Below, one piece after another: positions 42,707 to 51,805 of a stretch of DNA of 64,000 nt (position 1 is the first letter of the stretch; the number at the start of each line of letters is the position of its first letter). Both the position numbers and the translations under genes were made by a program. The notes below the pieces were generated by a model. That model saw only the letters and a list, made by a program, of their open reading frames with translations. It had not been told where the DNA came from and searched no databases. Source of the stretch: Paenibacillus sp. An7 (GTDB taxonomy: Bacteria; Bacillota; Bacilli; Paenibacillales; Paenibacillaceae); contig NZ_WTWX01000010.1 in the NCBI RefSeq assembly GCF_009870785.1, forward strand, positions 53,605 to 117,604. Direction: 5' to 3'.

Positions 42707-43456
42707 ATGTCGGTAAAACTTAAAACAAAAGAAGAGATCGGTTACATGCGTGAGGCCGGACGAATCTTAAAAGCATGCCATCGTGAAATTGAGAGAAAAC
42801 TCGCGCCAGATACGACAACCAAAGAGATTGATGAATTTGTAGAAACCTTTCTCGCTCGAAATGGAGCAGTTCCCGAGCAAAAAGGCTATAAAGGGTACCC
42901 GTATGCAACCTGTGCGTCAGTTAATGATATCGTGTGTCATGGATTCCCGAGTAAAAAGCCGCTTAAATCAGGTGATGTTGTCACCATTGATATGGTTGTT
43001 AACAAGGATGGATGGCTCGCAGACTCTGCATGGACCTATGCGATCGGAAAAATCGATTCAAAAACCCAGCGTTTTCTTCGTCGAACCGAGAAAGCAATGT
43101 TACTGGGTATCGAAGAAGCCGTACCAGGTAAAACGATAGGGGACATAGGATACGCTATTGAAAAAAATGTAAAGCTATGGCGTTACGGCATTGTTAAACC
43201 GCTCGTAGGACATGGAATTGGCAGATTAATGCATGAGCAGCCTGATGTTTTTCCTTATGGAAAAAAGGGAACTGGAATGAAGCTGGTTGAGGGTATGGTG
43301 ATTACAGTTGAACCTGTTTTGACCATGGGAAGAACAGGCGCTGTTTATTGGGAAGAAGATGGCTGGACGGTCCGATCAGCAGATGGAAGTATCGGTGCTC
43401 AGTATGAGCACACGGTAGCGATTACTAAGGATGGTCCGTTGCTGCTAACGAGCTAG
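42707..43456 (+). CDS. map: Type I methionine aminopeptidase
   Basis: 249 residues. Removes the N-terminal Met from new proteins. Metal ligands: Asp in VTIDMVV, Asp in LADSAWTY, His in VGHGIGRLMHE, Glu in TVEPVL and Glu in YEHTVAI. Substrate-pocket His is in CHGFP. GAGGAGGA seven bases before ATG 42707 sets the start. Not beside adk, infA or ribosomal genes where the main map usually lies, so it is probably a second, YflG-like copy. Confidence 0.9.
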   Translation: MSVKLKTKEEIGYMREAGRILKACHREIERKLAPDTTTKEIDEFVETFLARNGAVPEQKGYKGYPYATCASVNDIVCHGFPSKKPLKSGDVVTIDMVVNKDGWLADSAWTYAIGKIDSKTQRFLRRTEKAMLLGIEEAVPGKTIGDIGYAIEKNVKLWRYGIVKPLVGHGIGRLMHEQPDVFPYGKKGTGMKLVEGMVITVEPVLTMGRTGAVYWEEDGWTVRSADGSIGAQYEHTVAITKDGPLLLTS

Positions 43457-43486
43457 ACAATCAAGCTGCAGGGAAGTGGTTAGGAA

Positions 43487-43520
43487 TCCCGCTCTATCAC
43501 AAAGCGGGTTTTCTTTTTTG
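43487..43520 (+). terminator. Intrinsic terminator
   Basis: CCCGCT/AGCGGG stem with loop CTATCACAA region and TTTTCTTTTTTG tail, after map. Confidence 0.8.
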
Positions 43521-43777
43521 TGGTAAATGATGGATAAAAATAGAATAAAGCTCTGAGATAAATGTGCATCACAGCATAGAATAGGGATTAGACTCTATAA
43601 AATGTTACTAGGTTTCATATCTAATTGTTTGCACTAATATACATAAATTAGCCCTATGGAAAAACAACTCGAATCCTCCCGTTTTATCCGTATATTGGAA
43701 GAAAACAATAAACAAACTCCAGCTTATATTAGACTGAAATCGTTAACAAGTCGGGCAGTGGCGCGGTTTTTTTCGAC

Positions 43778-43839
43778 TTAGTGAACAATTTGTGAACATG
43801 TGTCTAAAGATTGACAAAAAGTTGACATCAACTTATATT
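43778..43839 (+). promoter_or_regulatory. Promoter of the cytochrome c oxidase operon with ResD-like direct repeats
   Basis: TTGACA (43811-43816), 17-base spacer, TATATT (43834-43839). Upstream of the -35 are two direct repeats TTAGTGAAC (43778) and TTTGTGAAC (43789), 11 bp apart on one helical face. The second matches eight of nine positions of the ResD consensus TTTGTGAAT as I recall it. The long gap 43521-43777 shows no gene. Confidence 0.6.
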
Positions 43840-43954
43840 TAATAAGTGATTGTATTAATTGACAGGATTACAACAAAGGTACTAGAACAGTAAGAATAAT
43901 CGCTTTCTGGAACCAGATGGTAATCAGCGAAAACGGGAAAAGTGGGGTAGATAG

Positions 43955-45040
43955 GTGATGAAAAGGTGGCAGTACGGAAAACGGATCCTCCTTTTACTGA
44001 CAGCATTCTCTTTATTATTGTTGTCCGCTTGTGGTCGAGAGGATTTATCTGTAATGAACCCGCAAGGTCCTGTAGCACAAGGTCAGCTTGATTTGATGAA
44101 ACTTGCTATAACGATCATGGTCGTCGTATTGCTTGTGGTATTTGCCATCTCAGCTTACGTATTGGTCAAGTTCAGACGCAAAAAAGGACAGACTGAAGTA
44201 CCGGAACAAGTGGAAGGCAATTTCAAGCTTGAGGTGATCTGGACTGTGATTCCGCTCATTCTTGTTATTGTACTCGCTGTTCCTACGGTTGGACAGCTCT
44301 CCGCACTTGGTAAAGATTACACCAAAGACAAAAATGCCCTTCAGGTTAGAGTAACGGCTCACCAGTACTGGTGGGAATTTAGTTATCCTGATTTGGGTGT
44401 GACGACCGCACAAGATCTTATCATTCCAACGAACAAGACGATTTCTTTTGTCCTTGACAGTCAAGACGTAATTCATTCCTTCTGGGTCCCATCCCTTTCC
44501 GGTAAGATTGATACCAACTTTGCAGGGGATGACGATACAAAAGGGACAACAAACAAGTTCCATTTTTCCGCACCGAATGAAGGCGTTTACCGGGGTAAGT
44601 GCGCAGAGTTATGCGGACCATCTCATGCTTTCATGGAGTTCAAAGTTAAATCAGTAAGCCCGGAAGAATTCGAGAACTGGGTTGCTTCTATGAAAGCACC
44701 GGCCGTTCTTCCTGAAGATGAGCAGCTTGCAGAGAAATTCAGATCTGCCTGCCTGACGTGTCATGCCGTGGGAGATCAAGGGACTCCAGTCGGCCCAAAT
44801 CTCACAGGAATCGGCAGTAGAGAAGCAGTAGCTAGCATGCTTCTGAACGAACGTGAAGGGCAAGCGGGGGCATCTGTTGAAGATAACATGAAACAGTGGC
44901 TTCATGATCCGCAAGAAGTGAAACCAGGCAACAAAATGCCGAATCCTAGTGATCTTGGACTCACGACAGAAGAAATTGATGCCATTGCTGAATACTTGGC
45001 GAGTTATAAGCTTGAATACGAAACGAACAGTGCGGATTGA
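43955..45040 (+). CDS. ctaC: Cytochrome c oxidase subunit II with fused cytochrome c domain
   Basis: Lipoprotein subunit of caa3-type oxidase, 361 residues. Lipobox LLSAC (Cys26), two TM helices (about 48-72 and 93-112). The CuA site is His174, Cys216, Cys220, His224 and Met227 (CAELCGPSHAFM). A C-terminal cytochrome c domain carries the heme motif CLTCH (266-270) and an axial Met in GNKMPNP. Start GTG 43955 or ATG 43958. Confidence 0.95.
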   Translation: MMKRWQYGKRILLLLTAFSLLLLSACGREDLSVMNPQGPVAQGQLDLMKLAITIMVVVLLVVFAISAYVLVKFRRKKGQTEVPEQVEGNFKLEVIWTVIPLILVIVLAVPTVGQLSALGKDYTKDKNALQVRVTAHQYWWEFSYPDLGVTTAQDLIIPTNKTISFVLDSQDVIHSFWVPSLSGKIDTNFAGDDDTKGTTNKFHFSAPNEGVYRGKCAELCGPSHAFMEFKVKSVSPEEFENWVASMKAPAVLPEDEQLAEKFRSACLTCHAVGDQGTPVGPNLTGIGSREAVASMLLNEREGQAGASVEDNMKQWLHDPQEVKPGNKMPNPSDLGLTTEEIDAIAEYLASYKLEYETNSAD

Positions 45041-45057
45041 GAAGGAGGTACACAACG

Positions 45058-46947
45058 TTGGCTCACGCTCATACGGTTAAACGGTATACCGGACTGATGG
45101 ATTGGATTACGACGGTTGACCATAAGAAAATCGCAATACTTTATTTGATGGCAGGAGCTCTGTTTTTTGGTATCGGCGGTATTGAAGCGATCTTGATTCG
45201 TATCCAGCTGATGGAACCATACAATCAAATCGTTAGTACACAGATATTTAATGAACTGATTACGATGCATGGTACAACGATGATCTTCCTAGGTGTTATG
45301 CCGATTATCTTTGCTTTTATGAATGCAATCCTCCCTCTTCAAATCGGAGCCCGGGACGTAGCATTTCCATTCCTTAATGCACTGGGTTTCTGGACGTTTC
45401 TCTTCGGAGGAATCCTGCTGAACCTGAGCTGGCTCATGGGCGGAGCTCCGGATGCGGGATGGACTTCATATGTGCCGCTGGCAAGTACCGCATACAGTGA
45501 TACACATGGGGTTGACTTTTACACCATTGGACTGCAGATTGCGGGTCTCGGTACGCTGATTGGGGGGATTAACTTCCTTGCCACAATTATTACGATGCGT
45601 GCTCCAGGCATGTCCTTTATGCGCATGCCGATGTTTGCTTGGACGACATTTATTACATCCGCTATGATTCTATTTGCTTTTCCGGCGATTACGGTTGGGC
45701 TTGTCCTGTTAACTTTTGACCGGATTCTGGGTGCAAACTTCTTTAGTATAGAAGGCGGGGGTAACCCTGTATTATGGCAGCATATCTTCTGGATCTTCGG
45801 GCATCCCGAAGTATATATCTTGATCTTGCCGGCCTTCGGTATTATTTCAGAAGTTATCCCTACATTTTCAAGAAAAAGATTGTTTGGTTACAGCTCGATG
45901 GTCTTTGCAACGATCTTGATTGCATTTTTAGGATTCATGGTATGGGCGCATCACATGTTTACGACCGGCCTCGGTACGATTGCGAATGCACTTTTCTCTA
46001 TTTCTACCATGCTGATTGCCGTACCAACCGGGATCAAAATATTCAACTGGCTCTTTACGATGTGGGGAGGACAGATTCGCTTTACAACAGCGAACTTGTA
46101 TGCGATCGGTTTCTTACCTACCTTTGTAATGGGCGGAGTGACGGGTGTTATGCTCGCATCTGCACCTGCGGACTTCCAGTTCCATGATACATACTTCGTT
46201 GTAGCACACTTTCACTATGTTATTGTGGGTGGTCTTGTACTGGGTATATTTGCAGGACTCACGTATTGGTGGCCAAAAATGTTTGGACGTCTTCTTAATG
46301 AGACGCTTGGCAAAATTACATTCTGGTTCTTTATTATTGGATTCCATCTCACCTTCTTCGTTCAGCATTTCCTCGGTCTTTTGGGAATGCAGCGCCGGGT
46401 TGCAACCTATGCGCCGGATCAAGGTTTGGATGAACTGAACTATATTAGTACCATCGGAGCATTTTTGATGACGATCGGCGTTATTTTGTTCTTAATTAAT
46501 GTGGTTATTACTTTCAGAAAACCAGCCGATGCACCGAACGATCCTTGGGAAGATGGACGTACACTGGAATGGTCCATTCCATCACCGCCACCTGAACACA
46601 ACTTTACACAGATTCCACTAGTGCGTGGTCTTGATGCTTGGTGGAAAGAAAAAATGGCAGGCAACACGGAAATGACACCTGCAGAGCCGCTTGGTCCGAT
46701 TCATATGCCTTCTGCCACACCGCTTCCGTTCCTGATGTCTGTAGGGATTTTCATCGCAGGTCTGGGTTTCATGTTCTCAAACGACGAGTTTGGCAACGGA
46801 TTTATGAACTTCTTGTTCAATAATTATATCGTGGTTATCATTGGTCTTCTCATTACATTTGGATCTATGGCCGCACGTTCCTTGTTCGATGATCATGGAT
46901 GGCATATTGATCCCGAGGAACTGGAAGATAAGGGGGCTAAGATATGA
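45058..46947 (+). CDS. ctaD: Cytochrome c oxidase subunit I (caa3)
   Basis: Catalytic subunit with about 12-14 TM helices, 629 residues. Heme a His in TMHGTTMIF; CuB/cross-linked region WQHIFWIFGHPEVYILILPAFG; CuB histidines WAHHMFTTG; heme a and a3 histidines in FHDTYFVVAHFHYVIVGG. AAGGAGG at 45042-45048 is nine bases before TTG 45058, which gives MAHAHTVKRYTG, the usual N-terminus; the frame is open to 45037. Confidence 0.95.
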   Translation: MAHAHTVKRYTGLMDWITTVDHKKIAILYLMAGALFFGIGGIEAILIRIQLMEPYNQIVSTQIFNELITMHGTTMIFLGVMPIIFAFMNAILPLQIGARDVAFPFLNALGFWTFLFGGILLNLSWLMGGAPDAGWTSYVPLASTAYSDTHGVDFYTIGLQIAGLGTLIGGINFLATIITMRAPGMSFMRMPMFAWTTFITSAMILFAFPAITVGLVLLTFDRILGANFFSIEGGGNPVLWQHIFWIFGHPEVYILILPAFGIISEVIPTFSRKRLFGYSSMVFATILIAFLGFMVWAHHMFTTGLGTIANALFSISTMLIAVPTGIKIFNWLFTMWGGQIRFTTANLYAIGFLPTFVMGGVTGVMLASAPADFQFHDTYFVVAHFHYVIVGGLVLGIFAGLTYWWPKMFGRLLNETLGKITFWFFIIGFHLTFFVQHFLGLLGMQRRVATYAPDQGLDELNYISTIGAFLMTIGVILFLINVVITFRKPADAPNDPWEDGRTLEWSIPSPPPEHNFTQIPLVRGLDAWWKEKMAGNTEMTPAEPLGPIHMPSATPLPFLMSVGIFIAGLGFMFSNDEFGNGFMNFLFNNYIVVIIGLLITFGSMAARSLFDDHGWHIDPEELEDKGAKI

Positions 46948-47570
46948 CATCGCCACATACAGAAGCTGTAAATGGTCAGCTGCCTCACGAACCTGAAAAA
47001 GCGACACTGGAAGGACGCAACAAGGTCCTTGGTTTCTGGCTCTTCCTTGGAGGAGAGGCGGTACTGTTCGGTACTTTGTTTGCTACATTCCTTGCGCTTC
47101 GTAATCAGACCGTAGAGGGTCCTACAGCAAATGAACTATTCCATCTGCCCCTTGTGGGAGCTGCTACTTTTATTCTGTTAGTAAGTAGTTTAACGAGTGT
47201 TTTCGCGATTCAAGCCATGCACAAACATAATGTTAAAAAGCTGATTTTCTGGCTGATCGTTACGGTTATCCTTGGTCTAGGCTTTCTTAGTTTAGAGATC
47301 TATGAATTCTATGAATATGTTGTTCACAAGAACTTTGGTATGACAACAAGTGCTTTTAGTTCCGCCTTCTATACGCTTGTTGGATTCCACGGTGCTCACG
47401 TCGCATTTGGTATTGCTTGGATAGGCATACTAATAGGGCAACTGTACAAAAAAGGGTTGACGGTCGTCACCGCGCCAAAGATCTATGTGTCTGCAATCTA
47501 TTGGCACTTTATCGATGTGGTATGGGTATTCATCTTTACGGTCGTTTATCTACTGGGAAAGGTGGTTTAA
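46944..47570 (+). CDS. ctaE: Cytochrome c oxidase subunit III
   Basis: 208 residues, five TM helices. GFWLFLGGEAVLFGTLFATF, the EFYEYVVHKNFG loop and VGFHGAHVAFG and YWHFIDVVWVFIF signatures are present. The ATG overlaps the ctaD stop (ATGA), so the genes are translationally coupled. Confidence 0.94.
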   Translation: MTSPHTEAVNGQLPHEPEKATLEGRNKVLGFWLFLGGEAVLFGTLFATFLALRNQTVEGPTANELFHLPLVGAATFILLVSSLTSVFAIQAMHKHNVKKLIFWLIVTVILGLGFLSLEIYEFYEYVVHKNFGMTTSAFSSAFYTLVGFHGAHVAFGIAWIGILIGQLYKKGLTVVTAPKIYVSAIYWHFIDVVWVFIFTVVYLLGKVV

Positions 47571-47573
47571 TCC

Positions 47574-47894
47574 ATGGCAAGTCATGAACAGGCTGGCAAT
47601 AACAGTGTCAAGCATCGTCATCGCCCGGAAGGGCCAGAAAAACATGTGGTTGCCTTTATTTTCTCCATAGGTTTAACTTTGATCGCTTTTGGAGCAGTGG
47701 CTGCAGGCGGAGTGAATACTGCCTTTACGGTTATTCTCTTGCTCACCATGGCCGTTCTGCAAGTGATTATCCAAATGGCTTACTGGATGCACATGAAGGA
47801 TAAAGGACATCTTATTCCACTCATTTTTATGGCATTCGGATTTTTCGTGGCCTTTACGGCCATTATTACCGCTTTATTTTGGGTATGGTGGTAA
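47574..47894 (+). CDS. ctaF: Cytochrome c oxidase subunit IV
   Basis: 106 residues with three TM helices. KHVVAFIFSIGLTLIAFGAVA, then VLQVIIQMAYWMHMKDKGH is the family signature. Starts three bases after ctaE. Last gene before the operon's first terminator. Confidence 0.92.
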   Translation: MASHEQAGNNSVKHRHRPEGPEKHVVAFIFSIGLTLIAFGAVAAGGVNTAFTVILLLTMAVLQVIIQMAYWMHMKDKGHLIPLIFMAFGFFVAFTAIITALFWVWW

Positions 47895-47901
47895 CGACAG
47901 T

Positions 47902-47940
47902 AGAAGGCGGCGAATCTTTTTCGCTGCCTTTTCTTCTTTT
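47902..47940 (+). terminator. Intrinsic terminator
   Basis: AAGGCGGCGAA/TTCGCTGCCTT stem with T-rich loop and tail, between ctaF and ctaG; readthrough to ctaG remains possible. Confidence 0.8.
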
Positions 47941-47987
47941 CATAAAGCCATTTATTTACTGTCATGAAGTAAGGCAGGAGGGGAATT

Positions 47988-48878
47988 ATGCTTGGACTAG
48001 AATACTTTAGTTTCGCGGACGTTTGGAGTCCACTGTTTTTGGCTTTGATGCTTATACTGACAGCACTTTATTTTGTAATGGTTGGCCCGCTTGCTTATAG
48101 TGCAGGAATAGCGGAAAAGACGACCCCAGGACAGAAGATTATGTTCGTATGCGGAATGTTTATTCTCTATATGGCACAGGGAGGCCCAATTAGCCTGCTG
48201 GGACATACCATGTTCACCTTTCATATGATTAGTATGGCGCTGTCCTATATCGCTGCACCGCCGCTGCTGATGAGAGGGATTCCATCCTGGGTATGGCGTA
48301 AAGTGCTTGACTATCCATTAATAAAATCCTTTTCTTTCTTAGGAAAACCTATTGTAGCGGCACTCATATTTAACGGACTATTTTCGATTTATCATATACC
48401 GCTCGTGCATGACTACGTTATGCTGAACTTCACGGTGCATCGACTTTATTACATCATTCTATTCATTGCGTCACTTCTGATGTGGGGATCCTTAGTGCAT
48501 CCTGTTCCTGAGCGGGATAGGGAATCGAGCCTTGCTAAGATCGGGTTTATTTTTCTAAACATGGTACTGCTTACACCGGCCTGCGGACTTATTATCTTTG
48601 CTCCAGAACCGCTGTTTGCAACGTATAGTGATCCAAACGTTTGGGCGACTGCGATGGGGTACTGTTACTCGGGTGATCCTCAGATCCTTTTGCAATCTGT
48701 CGGCGGACCCTCTTACTTTAATTTGTTACCCAATGCACAGCAGGATCAGCAGGTAGGCGGAGTGATCATGAAGATGATCCAAGAATTGATTTTTGGGGTT
48801 ATGCTCGCATATGTCTTTTTTCAGTGGTACAAGAAAGAGCGGAGTGAAGAAGAAGAGATCATACCAAACGTATCCTAA
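47988..48878 (+). CDS. ctaG: Cytochrome c oxidase assembly factor CtaG (caa3 type)
   Basis: 296 residues with seven TM helices. Needed for CuB insertion/assembly of caa3 oxidase. Family blocks GHTMFTFHMISMALSYIAAPPLL and FNGLFSIYHIPLVHDYVM contain the conserved His residues. GCAGGAGGGG precedes ATG 47988. Follows the oxidase genes as usual. Confidence 0.92.
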   Translation: MLGLEYFSFADVWSPLFLALMLILTALYFVMVGPLAYSAGIAEKTTPGQKIMFVCGMFILYMAQGGPISLLGHTMFTFHMISMALSYIAAPPLLMRGIPSWVWRKVLDYPLIKSFSFLGKPIVAALIFNGLFSIYHIPLVHDYVMLNFTVHRLYYIILFIASLLMWGSLVHPVPERDRESSLAKIGFIFLNMVLLTPACGLIIFAPEPLFATYSDPNVWATAMGYCYSGDPQILLQSVGGPSYFNLLPNAQQDQQVGGVIMKMIQELIFGVMLAYVFFQWYKKERSEEEEIIPNVS

Positions 48879-48944
48879 CCAGGTAGACGAGATACAGGCG
48901 ATTGCGTAAGATTCACCAGCATGAAGAACACGGGGGGAAAGAAC

Positions 48945-49409
48945 ATGGATTTATATTTTTGGCTGCCTACACTCAGTACGGCTTTTATCGTAATCAGTGC
49001 AGTACTAGTGGGAATCGGATGGGTACTTATTATCCAAGGGAAACGAGCAGCACATAAGAAAATGATGCTTGCCGGTGCCTGGGCAGCAATTCTGTTCTTC
49101 ATAATCTACAGTTCGCGGACAATCATTGTAGGGAATACAGCTTGGGGCGGTCCAGATGATTTGAAATTATTCTATCAAGTGTTTCTTATTTTCCATATTG
49201 TCATGGCTACCGTGGGAGCTATATTTGGCATTACAACCCTCCTATGGGGCTACAAAGAAAAATATGCGAAACACAGGCGGCTCGGCAGAGTGACTTCTAT
49301 GATCTGGTTTTTCACTGCCACAACAGGGGTTCTTGTGTATACTCTGCTCTATATCCTTTATCCAGGAGGACATACGAAGCCTGTTTGGGAAGTTATTATA
49401 GGGGCTTAA
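48945..49409 (+). CDS. DUF420 membrane protein (YozB-like)
   Basis: 154 residues, four TM helices. KKMMLAGAWAAILFFIIYSSR, the FHIVMATVG segment with a conserved His and the C-terminal KHRRLGRVTSMIWFFTATTGVLVY are typical of DUF420, a family placed beside caa3 oxidase genes. GGGGGGAAAG precedes ATG 48945 (M9 of the longest frame at 48921). Probably helps oxidase assembly. Confidence 0.85.
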   Translation: MDLYFWLPTLSTAFIVISAVLVGIGWVLIIQGKRAAHKKMMLAGAWAAILFFIIYSSRTIIVGNTAWGGPDDLKLFYQVFLIFHIVMATVGAIFGITTLLWGYKEKYAKHRRLGRVTSMIWFFTATTGVLVYTLLYILYPGGHTKPVWEVIIGA

Positions 49410-49483
49410 AGATATAAGACATGAAAGATTAATGATGTGAAATAAACAAATTGAAACAAACAAAATAGTAATAGAAAATATGA

Positions 49484-49513
49484 GAAAAGGAGACAAGCGT
49501 CTCCTTTTTTTTG
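49484..49513 (+). terminator. Intrinsic terminator of the oxidase region
   Basis: AAAAGGAGAC/GTCTCCTTTT with loop AAGC and T8. Confidence 0.9.
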
Positions 49514-49576
49514 TGTAAAAAAGTCATGAGATCAAGGTGTGGTTATCATCATTTTTTACTTTATGGAAGAAAAAGG

Positions 49577-49627
49577 TTGACGGAGGTAAGTTTTGGTTTG
49601 TATACTGTGTATAAAGATATATACAGT
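49577..49627 (+). promoter_or_regulatory. Promoter with palindromic operator for the GntR-ABC operon
   Basis: TTGACG (49577-49582), 18-base spacer and TATACT (49601-49606). A 24-bp inverted repeat ACTGTGTATA-AAGA-TATATACAGT (49604-49627, nine of ten positions paired) covers the -10 and start region. It is a good candidate site for the GntR regulator encoded in the same operon. Confidence 0.65.
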
Positions 49628-49661
49628 AATCACACCTAGTTTCAGTGGAGGGGATGGAATC

Positions 49662-50393
49662 ATGAATTCGACAATATGGAAGCAAGCATGGTGGTTGACC
49701 AAAACAGATTTTAAGCGCGATCGGCTGAACTGGATCTGGACAATTCTATTCACTCTATACATTGCGGCAATTTCCGGAAGCTTCCTTACTGGTACGGGGT
49801 TAAGAGAAATGAAAATGCAGGACTACACGTTAGTAGTACATAATATATTCCTTCTGCTGATCCCATGTTTAGGTTTCTTCCTCTCAAGAAGATCATTCCG
49901 GTATTTACAGGATGACTCTTATTCACAGATGTTATCGTATATGCGAAGATTACCCATTCCTGCATCAACCATTTTATGGAGTCGTATATTTCAAATGTTG
50001 GTTACTTTTGCTATAAACGGTGTAATTTTTTTCACTGCGATCTATTTTCTCACTCTGCGGGCAGAAAATTTCAGGCTAGATCAAGTTCTCGCTTTCTCAC
50101 TACTATGGATCGGGTATGGAGTTGTTGCAAACACCTTATATATATACTCGGAGTTCGCAATGAATGGAAAACTTTGTTTTTTGTTAGGCATCGTTAGTTT
50201 TATAGTACTTTCTTTTATCGCGCTCACGATATCTATACTTGATTGGAACCTGATTCAGTTTTCGATAGAGCACAGTCAGAAGTGGGGGTTACTTGCTCCC
50301 GGAATGTGGATCATGCTCATATCTGGAATCCTCCTCATGACACTCACTTTTAAGCATACGAAGAAAAAATTATTACTACGAGATGTAAGTTAA
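49662..50393 (+). CDS. ABC-type permease subunit (six-TM membrane protein)
   Basis: 243 residues with six TM helices (about 25-45, 60-80, 105-130, 140-160, 170-195, 210-230) and no periplasmic domain. LSRRSFRYLQDDSYSQMLSYMRRLPIPASTIL is a cytoplasmic coupling-loop-like segment. GGAGGGGATGGAATC precedes ATG 49662. It is followed by a GntR regulator and ABC ATPase, so it is probably the membrane half of that exporter. Confidence 0.75.
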   Translation: MNSTIWKQAWWLTKTDFKRDRLNWIWTILFTLYIAAISGSFLTGTGLREMKMQDYTLVVHNIFLLLIPCLGFFLSRRSFRYLQDDSYSQMLSYMRRLPIPASTILWSRIFQMLVTFAINGVIFFTAIYFLTLRAENFRLDQVLAFSLLWIGYGVVANTLYIYSEFAMNGKLCFLLGIVSFIVLSFIALTISILDWNLIQFSIEHSQKWGLLAPGMWIMLISGILLMTLTFKHTKKKLLLRDVS

Positions 50394-50474
50394 TCTCTGT
50401 TTCCACCTTGTTCATAAGCAGGGAGTGAGCATCGTAGAAAATATCAATTTATATAGAGAAGGGGGAGGCATCGC

Positions 50475-50882
50475 GTGCACATACCTATACAGATCAATGA
50501 GAATAGCGCTGAACCCTTATATTCCCAAATAGAGAATCAATTGCGTTCGCTTATTATTACAGGCCAAGTCAAAGAGGGTACATTATTGCCCTCCATTCGT
50601 GAATTTGCAGGCAATCTTAGCTGTAGTGTCATTACGGTCCGAAGAGTATATCAAGATCTGGAGAATGAGGGCTTGCTTCGTACGAAACAAGGTACAGGAA
50701 CCTTTGTTGCTCAGGTTGGGATAGATAAAAAAGAAGTTTATAAACAGGGGGCAGTAAGAGAGGCATTGACTCAGGCCGTGAAGGTTGGCAAATCTGTTGG
50801 CAGTACTCGTAAAGAACTGGAACACTGGTTTTCTGAAGTGATGAATGAGTTTTATACGGAGAAGGAGGAGACAGAGAAATGA
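50475..50882 (+). CDS. GntR-family transcriptional regulator (YtrA type)
   Basis: 135 residues: an N-terminal winged helix (about 8-75: PLYSQIENQLRSLIITGQ, LPSIREFAGNLSCSVITVRRVYQDLENEGLLRTKQGTGTFVA), then a short helical tail typical of the YtrA subfamily, which controls ABC exporters responsive to cell-wall stress. Start GTG 50475 behind GGGGGAGG. It probably represses its own operon through the palindrome at 49604-49627. Confidence 0.88.
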   Translation: MHIPIQINENSAEPLYSQIENQLRSLIITGQVKEGTLLPSIREFAGNLSCSVITVRRVYQDLENEGLLRTKQGTGTFVAQVGIDKKEVYKQGAVREALTQAVKVGKSVGSTRKELEHWFSEVMNEFYTEKEETEK

Positions 50883-51805
50883 ACGAGTACTCAGTAATCT
50901 CCATGCATGGAGTGTATAAATCAAGAAAAGGAAAAGCGATTGGTCCCATTCATCTAGACCTTCATGAAGGATATATTTATGCCCTTGTCGGACCCAATGG
51001 TTCAGGAAAAACGACACTTCTGAATATGCTTCAGAAAGTTGTACTCCCTGAAGCAGGACACATTTTATGGTTTGGCGAGCAGTATGATAAGAAGGAACTT
51101 CCACCAGAGATACGTGAAAAAATAGGATCAGTTGCTGAGTATTCAAGTCCAGAAGAGGATCGACTTACGGTGGAGGAAGCAGCCGAATTCCGAGCTTTCT
51201 GGTATCCGAATTGGGATGCCGCTCTATTCGAGGGATTGCTTACTAAGTTTGATGTACCCCGAGGCAGCAGATTAAAGAAAATGTCCAAGGGAGAACGGCG
51301 CAAGTTTGAGTTAGCCGCCGCGCTTGCGGTTCGGCCTAAACTGCTCATTTTGGATGAACCATCTTCTGGGCTCGATCCTTTCGCATGGAAACAGATGCTT
51401 GCGGAGCTTCAGCTATACATGCAGCGAGGGGATACTACGATTATTATTGCGACTCATATCATTGATGAGATCCGAAAGCTGGCAGATTACATCGTGCTGA
51501 TGCACAAAGGGCAGACGCTCGGTATGGTGGAGAAGGATCTTTTGCTGGATAGTTGGCGAGAGATTTGGTACGAAGGAGAGATCAAACCGGCTCATTTGCC
51601 TGGAGTTTTGGAATGGTCAGAGGAAACGGAACGGATTCGTAGAATAGTAACAACGCGTGCAGCAGATGTACTTGAAGTGTTAGATGAAGCGGCGATACTA
51701 CCACTAAAAGCAAGAGTACTTGAGCTGGAGGAAATTTTAATGTACTGGATTCAGGGGCATGGACCTGCAGGATGGGAAATGAAAAAGGGGGAGCATATCA
51801 AATGA
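50879..51805 (+). CDS. ABC transporter ATP-binding protein (YtrB-like)
   Basis: 308 residues. Walker A GPNGSGKTT (about 40), signature MSKGERRKFELA, Walker B LLILDEPSSGLD and a switch His in ATHIIDEIRKL. The C-terminal 90 residues are the regulatory extension of this subfamily. The ATG overlaps the GntR stop (ATGA). Confidence 0.9.
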   Translation: MNEYSVISMHGVYKSRKGKAIGPIHLDLHEGYIYALVGPNGSGKTTLLNMLQKVVLPEAGHILWFGEQYDKKELPPEIREKIGSVAEYSSPEEDRLTVEEAAEFRAFWYPNWDAALFEGLLTKFDVPRGSRLKKMSKGERRKFELAAALAVRPKLLILDEPSSGLDPFAWKQMLAELQLYMQRGDTTIIIATHIIDEIRKLADYIVLMHKGQTLGMVEKDLLLDSWREIWYEGEIKPAHLPGVLEWSEETERIRRIVTTRAADVLEVLDEAAILPLKARVLELEEILMYWIQGHGPAGWEMKKGEHIK

